A program made the translations under genes and the position numbers. Shown piece after piece: positions 16,708 through 24,939 of a DNA stretch of 64,000 bases. Every line of letters starts with the position of its first letter. Positions within the stretch are counted from its first letter, which is position 1. This DNA is from [Flexibacter] sp. ATCC 35208 (GTDB lineage Bacteria; Bacteroidota; Bacteroidia; Chitinophagales; Chitinophagaceae): contig NZ_MTKN01000020.1 of NCBI RefSeq assembly GCF_001975825.1, forward strand, positions 1 through 64,000, in the 5' to 3' direction. The notes under the pieces were generated by a model. That model was given only the letters and a program-made list of their open reading frames with translations, did not search any database and was not told where the DNA came from.

Positions 16708-18147
16708 ATGCATATCCCGGTTCAGAAAAAGCTACGAGCAGGATTTTTTATAGCTGCTACTGTAATGATCATTGCTTCTGTTTGCTCTTATATTGTTACT
16801 AAGAACCTGCTTGATAATGCTAGATGGATGAACCACACCATTGAAGTATCCAAAAGGCTGGAAGTAATCACCAAGCAGGTAAAAGATGCGGAAGCTGCAA
16901 TCCGCGGTTTTAGCATCACCAGGGACACTGCCTTCCTGCGTCCCAGTATGCAGGAACGTAGCATCAAGATTGAAGAAGAATACCTGCATCTGCGCCAGGT
17001 GACAAAAGGTTCGCCGCAACAACAGCTACACCTTGATACCCTGAAACAACTCCTGGATAATAAATACAAACAACTCGCCGCCGGCGAAACCAAATTGCGT
17101 TCTTTCCGGAAAGACACTTCCTCTGTACAGGAAGGTGAAAAATCAATGGATAAGATAGACCGGAAAGTACAGGATATGATGAAGATCGAAGAACAACACC
17201 TGCCCGAAAAATCAGAGATGCAGCGATTCTATTCTATGATATGGGTACCTGCTATATTTATTTCTTCACTCATTGCCATCTTCATAGGTATCTATTCCTA
17301 TTTGACCCTTACACGGGAATATCGCTTGCAATTACACATTGAATCAAGATTAAAATCTTACCAGCGGGACCTGCAACAAAACATCAGTCTGTTAAATAAA
17401 TCCAACGAAGAACTGGAACAATTCGCCTATGTAGCCAGTCATGACCTGCAGGAACCTTTGCGCAAGATCTCTACCTTCAGCGACCGGTTGCAAATGAAAT
17501 ACGGCTCTCAACTCCCCACTGAAGCCAATGAGCTATTGGAACGAATGGGAGGCGCTGTGGCCCGGATGCGGGTATTGATCAATGACCTGCTGCTTTTTTC
17601 AAGAGCTGGCCGCATTACCCCTGAGAATATTGTAAAAACAGACCTGAATACCCTGCTTCAACAAGTAAGCAGTGACCTGGAAGAAAGCCTCCAGGAAAAG
17701 AAAGGGACTATTCATTCAGAAGTGCTGCCTGCAATAGAAGGCAACCCCACCTCTTTGCAACAGCTTATTCAGAACATTCTGACAAATGCAATTAAGTTCG
17801 CCAGCCCAGAGCGGCAACTGGCAATCAATATCAGTTGTCAGCTCCTAAAAGGTGCTGCACTGGACGTCCCCATAAGAGAAAATCAACTGGAAGATACCTT
17901 CTGCCGACTTTCATTTGAAGATAATGGTATAGGATTTGAACCGGCCTATGCCGAGCGCATCTTTTTGCTTTTTCAGCGGTTACATGGCATGAGCGAATAC
18001 TCAGGGACTGGTATTGGCCTGGCTATCTGTAAAAAAATCACAGACAGTCATCATGGTTACATCAAAGCTTATGGAGAAGCAGGCAAGGGCGCCAGGTTTA
18101 TAGTTATATTACCACTTACCCAAACCCATCAGGATGAGCAGTATTAA
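16708..18147 (+). CDS. CHASE3-domain sensor histidine kinase
   Basis: 479-aa membrane kinase. TM1 (about 10-32), an extracytoplasmic CHASE3 domain (about 40-175, with RGFSITRDTAFL), TM2 (about 178-200), a coiled linker, HisKA with His245 in FAYVASHDLQEPLRKI, and HATPase_c with NAIKFA, DNGIGFEP and GTGIGLAICKKI. This layout is the bacteriophytochrome-like class that commonly pairs with single-domain Rcp1-type receivers. The receiver gene that follows overlaps by 14 bp, supporting translational coupling. The CHASE3 ligand is unknown. Confidence 0.92.
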   Translation: MHIPVQKKLRAGFFIAATVMIIASVCSYIVTKNLLDNARWMNHTIEVSKRLEVITKQVKDAEAAIRGFSITRDTAFLRPSMQERSIKIEEEYLHLRQVTKGSPQQQLHLDTLKQLLDNKYKQLAAGETKLRSFRKDTSSVQEGEKSMDKIDRKVQDMMKIEEQHLPEKSEMQRFYSMIWVPAIFISSLIAIFIGIYSYLTLTREYRLQLHIESRLKSYQRDLQQNISLLNKSNEELEQFAYVASHDLQEPLRKISTFSDRLQMKYGSQLPTEANELLERMGGAVARMRVLINDLLLFSRAGRITPENIVKTDLNTLLQQVSSDLEESLQEKKGTIHSEVLPAIEGNPTSLQQLIQNILTNAIKFASPERQLAINISCQLLKGAALDVPIRENQLEDTFCRLSFEDNGIGFEPAYAERIFLLFQRLHGMSEYSGTGIGLAICKKITDSHHGYIKAYGEAGKGARFIVILPLTQTHQDEQY

Positions 18148-18589
18148 GCCTGCCGGAAAAATTAGCATCCTTATTGCTGATGATGATGCAGACGACCGGG
18201 AACTGATCAAGGCCGCTTTTGAAGAAAACAGTACAGATCATCAGATTAGCTTCGTGGAAAACGGGGAAGAGCTGTTGCTCTACCTGAAGCGGAGTGGGCG
18301 GTATGCGGATGAAACGCTACACCCACTTCCACACATCATACTGCTGGACCTCAATATGCCCAAGAAGGATGGTCGTGAGGCATTAAAAGAGGTAAAGGCT
18401 GATCCCTTATTAAAATGTATACCTGTTATCATTCTTACTACCTCCATGGAAGAAAAGGATATTGCTAAGAGCTACGAGCTGGGTGTAAATAGTTATATCA
18501 TCAAACCGGTAACTTTTTCAGGTCTCGTAGAATTTACCAGTATATTAAGTAAATATTGGTTCGAAATTGCAGAACTGCCAAACATTTAA
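18134..18589 (+). CDS. Rcp1-type single-domain response regulator
   Basis: 151-aa receiver with no output domain. Acidic pocket DDD near residues 16-18, phospho-acceptor Asp72 in ILLDLNMPKKDG, Thr in LTTS, and Lys in IIKPVTF. Such receivers relay phosphate or act by protein contact. It overlaps the CHASE3 kinase gene and is followed 2 bp later by a hybrid receiver-kinase gene, giving a three-gene relay operon (16708-20025). Confidence 0.92.
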   Translation: MSSIKPAGKISILIADDDADDRELIKAAFEENSTDHQISFVENGEELLLYLKRSGRYADETLHPLPHIILLDLNMPKKDGREALKEVKADPLLKCIPVIILTTSMEEKDIAKSYELGVNSYIIKPVTFSGLVEFTSILSKYWFEIAELPNI

Positions 18590-18591
18590 GA

Positions 18592-20025
18592 ATGACTGAT
18601 CAACCTGTTCACATATTGATGATCGATGATGACGAAGATGACTTTTATCTGGTAAGCCAGTTATTGCAGGACATCTCTCCGGGTCAGTACGATCTGGCCT
18701 GGGCACCTACTTACTCAAAAGCAGTAGAGGAAGTAGAGCGGAAAAAGCATGATATCTACCTCGTAGATTATCGCCTGGGACCATATACAGGTATCGACAT
18801 CCTCCATCACTTCCAACAGCTGCAATACAAGGCACCTGTGATTATGCTCACGGGTAAAGGGGATTACAGTATAGATAAGGAGGCGATGCAGGCAGGTGCC
18901 TCTGACTACCTCGTAAAAGGAGAAATCAGTGCTGACCTGCTGGAACGCTCCATCCGCTATGCCCTGGATGAGGCCCGCCACCTGCGCACCATTGAGGAAA
19001 AAGAAAAAAAATACTTTAGTGTGTTTGAAAAAGCACACGACCTCATCATACTCGCAGATTGTGACAAGAACGTTATCGATGCAAACCCCGCAGCCATCAG
19101 GACCCTGCTGTATAGCAAGGAAGAATTCCTGCAGATGAATTTGAAAAAACTATTTTTCCAGGAAGAACAAAGCCGCCACTTCTTCGACCAAATCTGTGGA
19201 GAAGACAGTAGTCTGCAAACAGAGTATAACTTCGTGACCAAGGAAGGTAAAAAACTGGATGTAATGGTCAGCGCAGTGATGCTGGACGAAGCAGAACAGA
19301 TCTTCCTCTGTATTGCACAGGATATCACCGAGCGAAAAAGAGAAGAACTTGAAAAGCAGCAGCAACAGAAGTTCATCGTCACCGGCCGTATTGCCCGCGT
19401 GATTGCTCATGAGGTAAGAAATCCGCTCACCAATATCCTGCTTGCCGTAAGCCAGTTCAAAGGTGAACCGGTGAGTGTGGAAGAAAGCCAGGTATATGTA
19501 GATATCATTGAGCGCAACTGTACCCGCATCAATCAGCTTATTACCGAACTGCTCAGTTCTACCCGTATGATAGAGCTGAACATCCATGCACATGGTGCAA
19601 ATGAACTAACAGAAAAAGCATTGCTGCTGGCGAAAGACAGGTTGCAACTGAATGAAATAAAAGTCAATAAGGAATACATTTACCCCGACATCATGGTTCC
19701 TGCTGATGAAGAAAAAGTAATCATTGCATTACTCAACATCATCATTAATGCTATTGAGGCGATGACACCAGGTAAGGGCGTGCTCACAATTAATACAGAG
19801 CGCCTGAAAGACAAGGCGATTATCATGATCAGTGATAATGGTCCAGGCATACCTGAAGAGACGAAAATGAGGCTGTTTGACCCCTTCTTTACTAACAAAC
19901 CGAAAGGTACCGGCCTGGGGTTAACAAGTACACAAAATATTATAATGAACCACAAAGGAACCGTACATGTAGAAAGTGAGATTGATAAAGGCAGCGTATT
20001 TACGGTCGTTTTGCCCGCTAACTAA
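18592..20025 (+). CDS. Receiver-PAS histidine kinase
   Basis: 477-aa soluble protein with an N-terminal receiver (Asp59 in YLVDYRLGPYTG), a PAS domain (about 135-250, AHDLIILADCDKNVIDAN), HisKA with His273 in RVIAHEVRNPLTNI, and HATPase_c with DNGPGIPEE and GTGLGLTSTQNI. A receiver in front of the kinase suggests control by an upstream phospho-donor, here probably the CHASE3 kinase. The ATG at 18592 is chosen because the longer frame overlaps the preceding receiver gene. Confidence 0.9.
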   Translation: MTDQPVHILMIDDDEDDFYLVSQLLQDISPGQYDLAWAPTYSKAVEEVERKKHDIYLVDYRLGPYTGIDILHHFQQLQYKAPVIMLTGKGDYSIDKEAMQAGASDYLVKGEISADLLERSIRYALDEARHLRTIEEKEKKYFSVFEKAHDLIILADCDKNVIDANPAAIRTLLYSKEEFLQMNLKKLFFQEEQSRHFFDQICGEDSSLQTEYNFVTKEGKKLDVMVSAVMLDEAEQIFLCIAQDITERKREELEKQQQQKFIVTGRIARVIAHEVRNPLTNILLAVSQFKGEPVSVEESQVYVDIIERNCTRINQLITELLSSTRMIELNIHAHGANELTEKALLLAKDRLQLNEIKVNKEYIYPDIMVPADEEKVIIALLNIIINAIEAMTPGKGVLTINTERLKDKAIIMISDNGPGIPEETKMRLFDPFFTNKPKGTGLGLTSTQNIIMNHKGTVHVESEIDKGSVFTVVLPAN

Positions 20026-20034
20026 TCACATAAA

Positions 20035-20073
20035 AAGGCCGGAGACTTTATAGTGATCCGGCCTTATTTTTTT
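20035..20073. terminator. Terminator between relay operon and iron-permease-like gene
   Basis: AAGGCCGGA (20035-20043) pairs with TCCGGCCTT (20057-20065), followed by eight T residues; A-run on the other side allows function in both directions. Confidence 0.85.
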
Positions 20074-20525
20074 TCTTCCACGTCTATCTTTTCATCTGCA
20101 TTTTCGATTGCCTCTTCTACAGAGTGTGACTCTTTCATCGACATCTTCTTCTTCGTTTCCTCCGCCAGCTTACAATAATATTTATGCAGGGTATCCAGTT
20201 CTTCTTCTGATAAATCTTCGACCACAATAAGGCGATTACTAGCCATTTTATTGGCTGCGATTAATTCATTCAGTTTTAACTGTAATGATTTGGAATCTTT
20301 ATTCTGTGACTTTTGTATTACGAACACCATTAGAAATGTGATGATAGTAGTACCCGTATTGATGACCAGCTGCCATGTATCGGAATAATGAAATACCGGT
20401 CCCGTAATTCCCCAGATAACTATTGCTAACAGGGCCAGGAAGAACGCTCCCGGCGAACCTGTGATATGACTGACTTTGCTTGAAAATTTCTCGAAAAAAT
20501 CTCCATTCCCTTGTTGCGCTTTCAT
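20064..20525 (-). CDS. Low-affinity iron permease family membrane protein
   Basis: 153-aa protein of the family PF04120 (yeast Fet4-like, common in bacteria). Two transmembrane helices near residues 25-45 and 50-72 with the typical SPGAFFLALLAIVIWGITGP and VINTGTTIITFLMVFVIQKSQNKD motifs, then a cytoplasmic helical tail ending in a charged Glu/Lys-rich stretch. Despite the name, bacterial members have no proven iron transport. It stands alone between two-component genes. Confidence 0.85.
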   Translation of the reverse strand: MKAQQGNGDFFEKFSSKVSHITGSPGAFFLALLAIVIWGITGPVFHYSDTWQLVINTGTTIITFLMVFVIQKSQNKDSKSLQLKLNELIAANKMASNRLIVVEDLSEEELDTLHKYYCKLAEETKKKMSMKESHSVEEAIENADEKIDVEEKK

Positions 20526-20582
20526 GATGTTGTATTTGTACTTTAGTAAGGCAAATAATATACCTGTTGAAAAAACAAAAAA

Positions 20583-20602
20583 GGGGCGCTATAAAGCGCC
20601 CC
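20583..20602 (-). terminator. Terminator of the sigma-54 activator gene
   Basis: GGGGCGCT-ATAA-AGCGCCCC forms a perfect 8-bp stem; on the minus strand it is followed by a T-run. Confidence 0.88.
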
Positions 20603-20632
20603 ACAATAAACTATAAACAAACACTATATTGA

Positions 20633-22102
20633 TCAATAATTTATATTCAGTAACCGGAGCTTGTTGTACAGGGTTTTCCTGTCAATATTCAACAGCTGTG
20701 CGGCCTTCGTTTTATTGTATTTTACCTCTTTGAGTACATTGATGATCTTATTGTATTCAGCCTGCAATGCGACTGTTTTCAGATCATTTTCGTTGGTAAT
20801 AGAAATCAGTTCACCTGACATATTCACCTGATGATCTTCTTCATAAGATGGTTGTTGGGAGAATGATTCTTTCATTTCCAGCGGCAATGTAGACAGCGTG
20901 ATATCTTCATGTTCCGGTGTTAACAGGCAGGCGCGGCGAATCACGTTTTTCAGTTCGCGGATATTACCTGGCCAGTTGTAACGGTTGAAGCAATCCCATA
21001 CTTCATGAGTAATCTTACCACAGTTCTTTTGCAGTTCTCTTTCTACCTGACGCATGAAAGCATCTACAAATAAAGACAGATCTTCTACTCTCTCACGCAA
21101 TGGCGGAATATAAATGGTGAACTCATTGAAGCGATGGAAAAGGTCTTCACGGAAACGGCCTTTCTGTACAGATTCAGACAGCTTCTCGTTGCTCGCTACG
21201 ATGATGCGCACATCAATCGGAATTTCCTTGAGGTTACCTACACGACGGATCACTTTTTCCTGGATCACACGCAGCAGGGCTACCTGTATATCGTAAGAAA
21301 GATTTGCCACTTCATCAAGGAAGAGCGTACCGCCATGTGCCTGTTCAAAGGCGCCGATCTTGGTATTGATCGCACCGGTGAAAGCTCCTTTTTCGTGGCC
21401 GAACAATTCACTTGCAGCCAGTTCTTTCGAAAGGCTTCCGCAGTCCAGTGCTACAAAAGGTTGGGAATGACGTTTACTATGGTGGTGAATGAGGTGGGCA
21501 ACAGATTCTTTACCCGTACCTGTTTCACCAAATATGATAGTACTATAATCGGTAGGTGCTACGAGCTTAATCTGACGGATTAGTTCGCGTGCACCAGCAC
21601 TTTCTCCATATACATATTTATTACTCTTATCGAGCATCTCGCCATTTTGTACATCTGCAAGCGCAGCAGCGGCAGGTCTTTCTCCTACACTGCCATTGTA
21701 AGTTCTGGCAGGCATAGAATTTTCCCTTTCGCGTTCGGAATCCATGTGCGCGAAGGCTTTATGTACAAGGTTGAGGATTTCGTCCGGATACAATGGTTTT
21801 GATAAGTAATCATAAGCACCATTCTTCACCATATCTACTGCGACCCTTACATCGGTATAACCGGTGATGATGATCACGATTGTACGGGGATTGATTTGCA
21901 ATATGTCCTGTAATAACTGAGCACCATCTGTATCCTTTAAACGATAGTCACACAACACCAGATCAAATGCTTTCTCCTTCATCATTTTCAGCGCAGTGGC
22001 ACCGCTCATAGTAGTATCTACTTTGAAACCGTGTTTGCCCAGAAACTTACTAAGCAGTGTACAAATATTGATCTCATCGTCTATAATCAGAATATTTCTC
22101 AT
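20633..22102 (-). CDS. NtrC-family sigma-54-dependent response regulator
   Basis: 489-aa activator. Receiver domain (1-120, Asp52 in LVLCDYRLKDTDG), AAA+ domain (about 165-400) with Walker A GETGTGKES at 192-200, the sigma-54-contact loop GAFTGA, Walker B GGTLFLDEV and sensor motifs, and a C-terminal Fis-type helix-turn-helix (YNKTKAAQLLNIDRKTLYNKL). It opens sigma-54 promoters in response to phosphorylation. No kinase is directly cotranscribed; the relay operon 600 bp away and the single receiver upstream are candidate partners. Confidence 0.94.
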   Translation of the reverse strand: MRNILIIDDEINICTLLSKFLGKHGFKVDTTMSGATALKMMKEKAFDLVLCDYRLKDTDGAQLLQDILQINPRTIVIIITGYTDVRVAVDMVKNGAYDYLSKPLYPDEILNLVHKAFAHMDSERERENSMPARTYNGSVGERPAAAALADVQNGEMLDKSNKYVYGESAGARELIRQIKLVAPTDYSTIIFGETGTGKESVAHLIHHHSKRHSQPFVALDCGSLSKELAASELFGHEKGAFTGAINTKIGAFEQAHGGTLFLDEVANLSYDIQVALLRVIQEKVIRRVGNLKEIPIDVRIIVASNEKLSESVQKGRFREDLFHRFNEFTIYIPPLRERVEDLSLFVDAFMRQVERELQKNCGKITHEVWDCFNRYNWPGNIRELKNVIRRACLLTPEHEDITLSTLPLEMKESFSQQPSYEEDHQVNMSGELISITNENDLKTVALQAEYNKIINVLKEVKYNKTKAAQLLNIDRKTLYNKLRLLNINY

Positions 22103-22172
22103 AAAAGTTATATGTGGTGTTAGAACAACAGCTTTTTTAAATTTACTAATTAATACCTTTCATTGCTACGCA

Positions 22173-22538
22173 TTATCTGCTTAACACGTTAAGCATCAGC
22201 TCATCCAGGCTTTTTACATTGAATGGCTTGGCGAGGAAGTAACTGGCGCCGGCCTTGAGTGCTTTCTGTTTTTCCATACCATTATCATAAGCGCTAATGG
22301 TAACGACTGGCAGGGCTGGACATTTTTTCTTAATACCAGGTAATGCTTCCAATCCCGACCCATCTGGCAGATGGATATCCAGGAAGAGCAAATCCGGTTG
22401 TTGCTGCTGCAAATACTGCGTTCCCTCCGTGAGTGAATGCACATATTTTACATTATATCCATGTTTAACAAGACTCAACTGTAATAGTTTACAGATATCC
22501 GGTTCATCGTCAATAATCAGAATAAATGACTTGTTCAT
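22173..22538 (-). CDS. Single-domain response regulator
   Basis: 121-aa receiver (MNKSFILIIDDEPD) with acidic pocket DDE, phospho-acceptor Asp in FLDIHLPDGSG and conserved Lys in FLAKPFN. The frame continues upstream for 83 codons, but that extension has no receiver homology and includes a palindrome, so the ATG at 22538 preceded by GAGGGG is preferred. It precedes the sigma-54 activator gene by 70 bp on the same strand and is probably co-transcribed. Confidence 0.87.
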   Translation of the reverse strand: MNKSFILIIDDEPDICKLLQLSLVKHGYNVKYVHSLTEGTQYLQQQQPDLLFLDIHLPDGSGLEALPGIKKKCPALPVVTISAYDNGMEKQKALKAGASYFLAKPFNVKSLDELMLNVLSR

Positions 22539-22915
22539 CCCCTCGTGCGTATATACTGTGTCGGATGTGGGTCCCACATCCGGTTTAATATGCTGTACCA
22601 TGCTTACACTTGTTCCATTAATAAATTGATTATCAAAAAAATAGGAGGATCCTTTGGCTTCAACTCGCACTTCACCTATTTCCCGCTCCTTTTTCAGTAT
22701 AGTAGTTCCAAATATCAATCCATTATGCCTGTGGCAGCTTCTGCAAGATATTCCATACAAATGTGTGGAATTATTTCCACAATTCATGATCCCTGTTACC
22801 CCAATTCCCGGGGCAGAAGTGTGGAATCAAGGGTTGGACCCCGTGGTATGGTAATTGAAAACGTTATCTATGAAGCATAACATTTTTTTCATTCATAGCT
22901 GTTGTTTTAGTTTAT

Positions 22916-22947
22916 TGTCCTGGGTGCGAACCCGGGACAATCTTTTT
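22916..22947 (+). terminator. Intrinsic terminator with no gene upstream
   Basis: ATTGTCC-T-GGGT pairs with ACCC-G-GGACAAT around the GNRA-type loop GCGA, about 12 bp in total, followed by CTTTTTT. No plus-strand gene precedes it within 2.8 kb. Confidence 0.75.
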
Positions 22948-22994
22948 TATGCCCATTCCTATAGCATATCCTTAGTACGATAAGGGTACTAACA

Positions 22995-23051
22995 GGGCAC
23001 CAAAAGGGCACCTCATTATCCCGAAGATAATGAGGTGCCCTTTTGGTGTCC
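22995..23051. repeat. 26-bp near-perfect inverted repeat with 5-nt loop
   Basis: The arms 22995-23020 and 23026-23051 pair over all 26 positions with a single G-U, around the loop CCGAA. There is no T-run on either side, so it is not a standard terminator. Confidence 0.9.
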
Positions 23052-23352
23052 TTATAATGACCTGTTTATGATATAGCTTGGTTATAGTCAACCAGACTTT
23101 TTAGGCGATCAACTATTTTTTTTCATTAACATGGCGTTCACAATATTCTGAGATCAAGACGCTACATTTGACTCAGACGACGAAAAGCTAATTCAGACGC
23201 CTTGCCTGTGAGCAGGCTCATCATCATTTAATTATACATTTTATTAACAGGTTCTTGAGGCGACTGCCTGGCTAAAATAATAGCCAGGCTAGCGCTATCA
23301 GTTATTCTGTGAAAACCGCTATTCTTTATTCATCTAAAACCTCAATCTTCAC

Positions 23353-23592
23353 ATGCGCACGCTTGCTTGTAGTATTACAGTCAACGGGGTCAGCAGGAAA
23401 ATATCCCTGCGTAAAAAAGCCAAAGAGAAAAAATATCTTGTAGTTATGAAAGGAGAAGTGCTGGAATACACCTTTGACAAAGACAATATACTTTCTCAGT
23501 CGGCGGGTCCGGCTATTACTGAGGCCGGTCTTTCTGAACATATTGAATGGATGATCCGGAACTATTTCGGCCCCGAGCCTTCCGCTCAATAG
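23353..23592 (+). CDS. Small protein of unknown function
   Basis: 79-aa open frame with a basic stretch ISLRKKAKEKKYLVVMKG (about 17-34) and an acidic C-terminal half. No known domain or signal. It lies 33 bp before the helicase gene start on the same strand. A later ATG (MKGEVLEYTF, residue 32) is an alternative start. Amino acid usage looks like a real protein, but I cannot confirm it. Confidence 0.45.
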   Translation: MRTLACSITVNGVSRKISLRKKAKEKKYLVVMKGEVLEYTFDKDNILSQSAGPAITEAGLSEHIEWMIRNYFGPEPSAQ

Positions 23593-23625
23593 CGTTTGAA
23601 TAACTTACCGTACTTTTGCCCCGCA

Positions 23626-24939
23626 ATGCAAAATGTATACGAAAATATCCTCTCTGCGCTCCAGATCGATGCGCTAAATGAGATGCAAGAGGCATCTATC
23701 AAGGCAAATCAGGAAGCAGACAATGTCATCCTGCTCTCAGACACCGGCTCTGGTAAGACCCTGGGCTTCTTAATACCTATACTGGAATCACTGGACAAAA
23801 CAGTATCCGGTACCCAGGCCCTGATCGTCGTGCCTTCCAGAGAACTAGCCCTTCAGATCGAAAATGTGTGGAAAAACATGCGTACAGGTGTAAAAATCAC
23901 CTGCTGCTATGGTGGCCATAAGAGAGAGACGGAAGAAAATAACCTCCAGGAAGCACCTGCCCTCATAGTTGGTACCCCTGGCAGACTGGGAGACCATATC
24001 CGTAGGGAGAATATCAAACCTGAGACTATCAAAATGCTGGTACTGGACGAGTTTGACAAGTCGCTGGAACTGGGTTTTGTAGATGAACTGGAATTCATAC
24101 TCACCGGACTCACCGGACTGAAAAAGCGCCTGCTCACCTCTGCTACCGACACTGTAGAAATACCTGAATTTGTAAACATGGAAAATCCGGTAACGCTGGA
24201 TTTCCTGAGTGGAGAACCCGCTCCTGCCCTGGCTATTCAGTACCTGGAGAGCCCTGAAAAAGATAAACTCGACACCCTCTTCGAGCTTGTCTGCAAACTG
24301 GGTAACCGCTCTACCATCATCTTCTGTAACCACCGTGATGCTGTAGAACGTACCAACTCCCTGCTCAAGGATAAAGGTCTGGTAAGCGTATTCTACCATG
24401 GCGCCATGGAGCAGCACGAAAGAGAAGCGGCGCTCGCCAAATTCAGAAATGGCTCCTCCAACCTCCTCGTCACTACCGACCTGGCAGCAAGAGGATTGGA
24501 TATTCCTAACATCCGTTACATCATTCATTATCACCTGCCTACCACAGAAGCGATCTTTACCCACAGAAACGGTCGTACAGCCAGAATGGATGCCAGTGGC
24601 ACCGCCATCCTGATCATCGGCCCTGATGAGCACCTGCCGGATTATATCTCCGAAGAGGTGACCCTGATCTCTGTAGAAGGTGATTATGAAATTCCTGAAA
24701 AGCCAAAATGGACGACCTTTTTTATAGGCGCCGGCAAGAAGGACAAGGTGAATAAGATAGATATCGTAGGCTTCCTGAGCAACAGGGGTGAACTGAAGAA
24801 AGAAGATATCGGCTTAATTGAAGTGAAAGATTACTATTCTTTTGTAGCAGTGCGAAAGAGCAAGGCCAGTCATGTGCTGAACCTCATACAAAACCAAAAG
24901 ATCAAGAATAAGAAAGTGAAAATAGCTATCGCTAAATAA
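23626..24939 (+). CDS. DEAD-box RNA helicase with DbpA-type C-terminal domain
   Basis: 437-aa helicase. Motifs in order: SDTGSGKT (I), PSRELALQ (Ia), GTPGRL (Ib), DEFD (II, a DEAD variant), SAT (III), TDLAARGLD (V), and HRNGRTAR (VI). The last 75 residues (VNKIDIVGFLSNRG...) form a DbpA/CsdA RNA-binding domain, which in DbpA recognises hairpin 92 of 23S rRNA, so a role in 50S assembly is likely. The ATG at 23626 is chosen; TACTTTTG (23611-23618) just upstream is a -7-like element. Its stop overlaps the convergent gpsA stop by 8 bp. Confidence 0.9.
   Translation: MQNVYENILSALQIDALNEMQEASIKANQEADNVILLSDTGSGKTLGFLIPILESLDKTVSGTQALIVVPSRELALQIENVWKNMRTGVKITCCYGGHKRETEENNLQEAPALIVGTPGRLGDHIRRENIKPETIKMLVLDEFDKSLELGFVDELEFILTGLTGLKKRLLTSATDTVEIPEFVNMENPVTLDFLSGEPAPALAIQYLESPEKDKLDTLFELVCKLGNRSTIIFCNHRDAVERTNSLLKDKGLVSVFYHGAMEQHEREAALAKFRNGSSNLLVTTDLAARGLDIPNIRYIIHYHLPTTEAIFTHRNGRTARMDASGTAILIIGPDEHLPDYISEEVTLISVEGDYEIPEKPKWTTFFIGAGKKDKVNKIDIVGFLSNRGELKKEDIGLIEVKDYYSFVAVRKSKASHVLNLIQNQKIKNKKVKIAIAK

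Larger units (their letters stand above)
22539..23352. other. 814-bp gene-free region rich in inverted repeats
   Basis: I see no convincing coding region. It holds a perfect palindrome CGGATGTGGG-T-CCCACATCCG (22562-22582), TGTGGAA-TTAT-TTCCACA (22764-22781), an intrinsic terminator (22916-22947), TTAGTAC/GTACTAA (22972-22992), a 26-bp hairpin (22995-23051), GCCTG/CAGGC (23202-23215) and GCCTGGCTA/TAGCCAGGC (23266-23289). A terminator without a gene before it suggests an unannotated plus-strand RNA. Confidence 0.6.

Noticed and set aside
22764..22781. TGTGGAA-TTAT-TTCCACA as a DnaA-box pair or replication origin
   Set aside because: DnaA boxes read TTATNCACA; the similarity is partial and no dnaA, dnaN or AT-rich unwinding element is nearby.
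22545..22880. 111-codon plus-strand frame before the orphan terminator
   Set aside because: Composition is unlike a folded protein, no start signal is visible, and it crosses several inverted repeats. An RNA gene is more likely than a protein.
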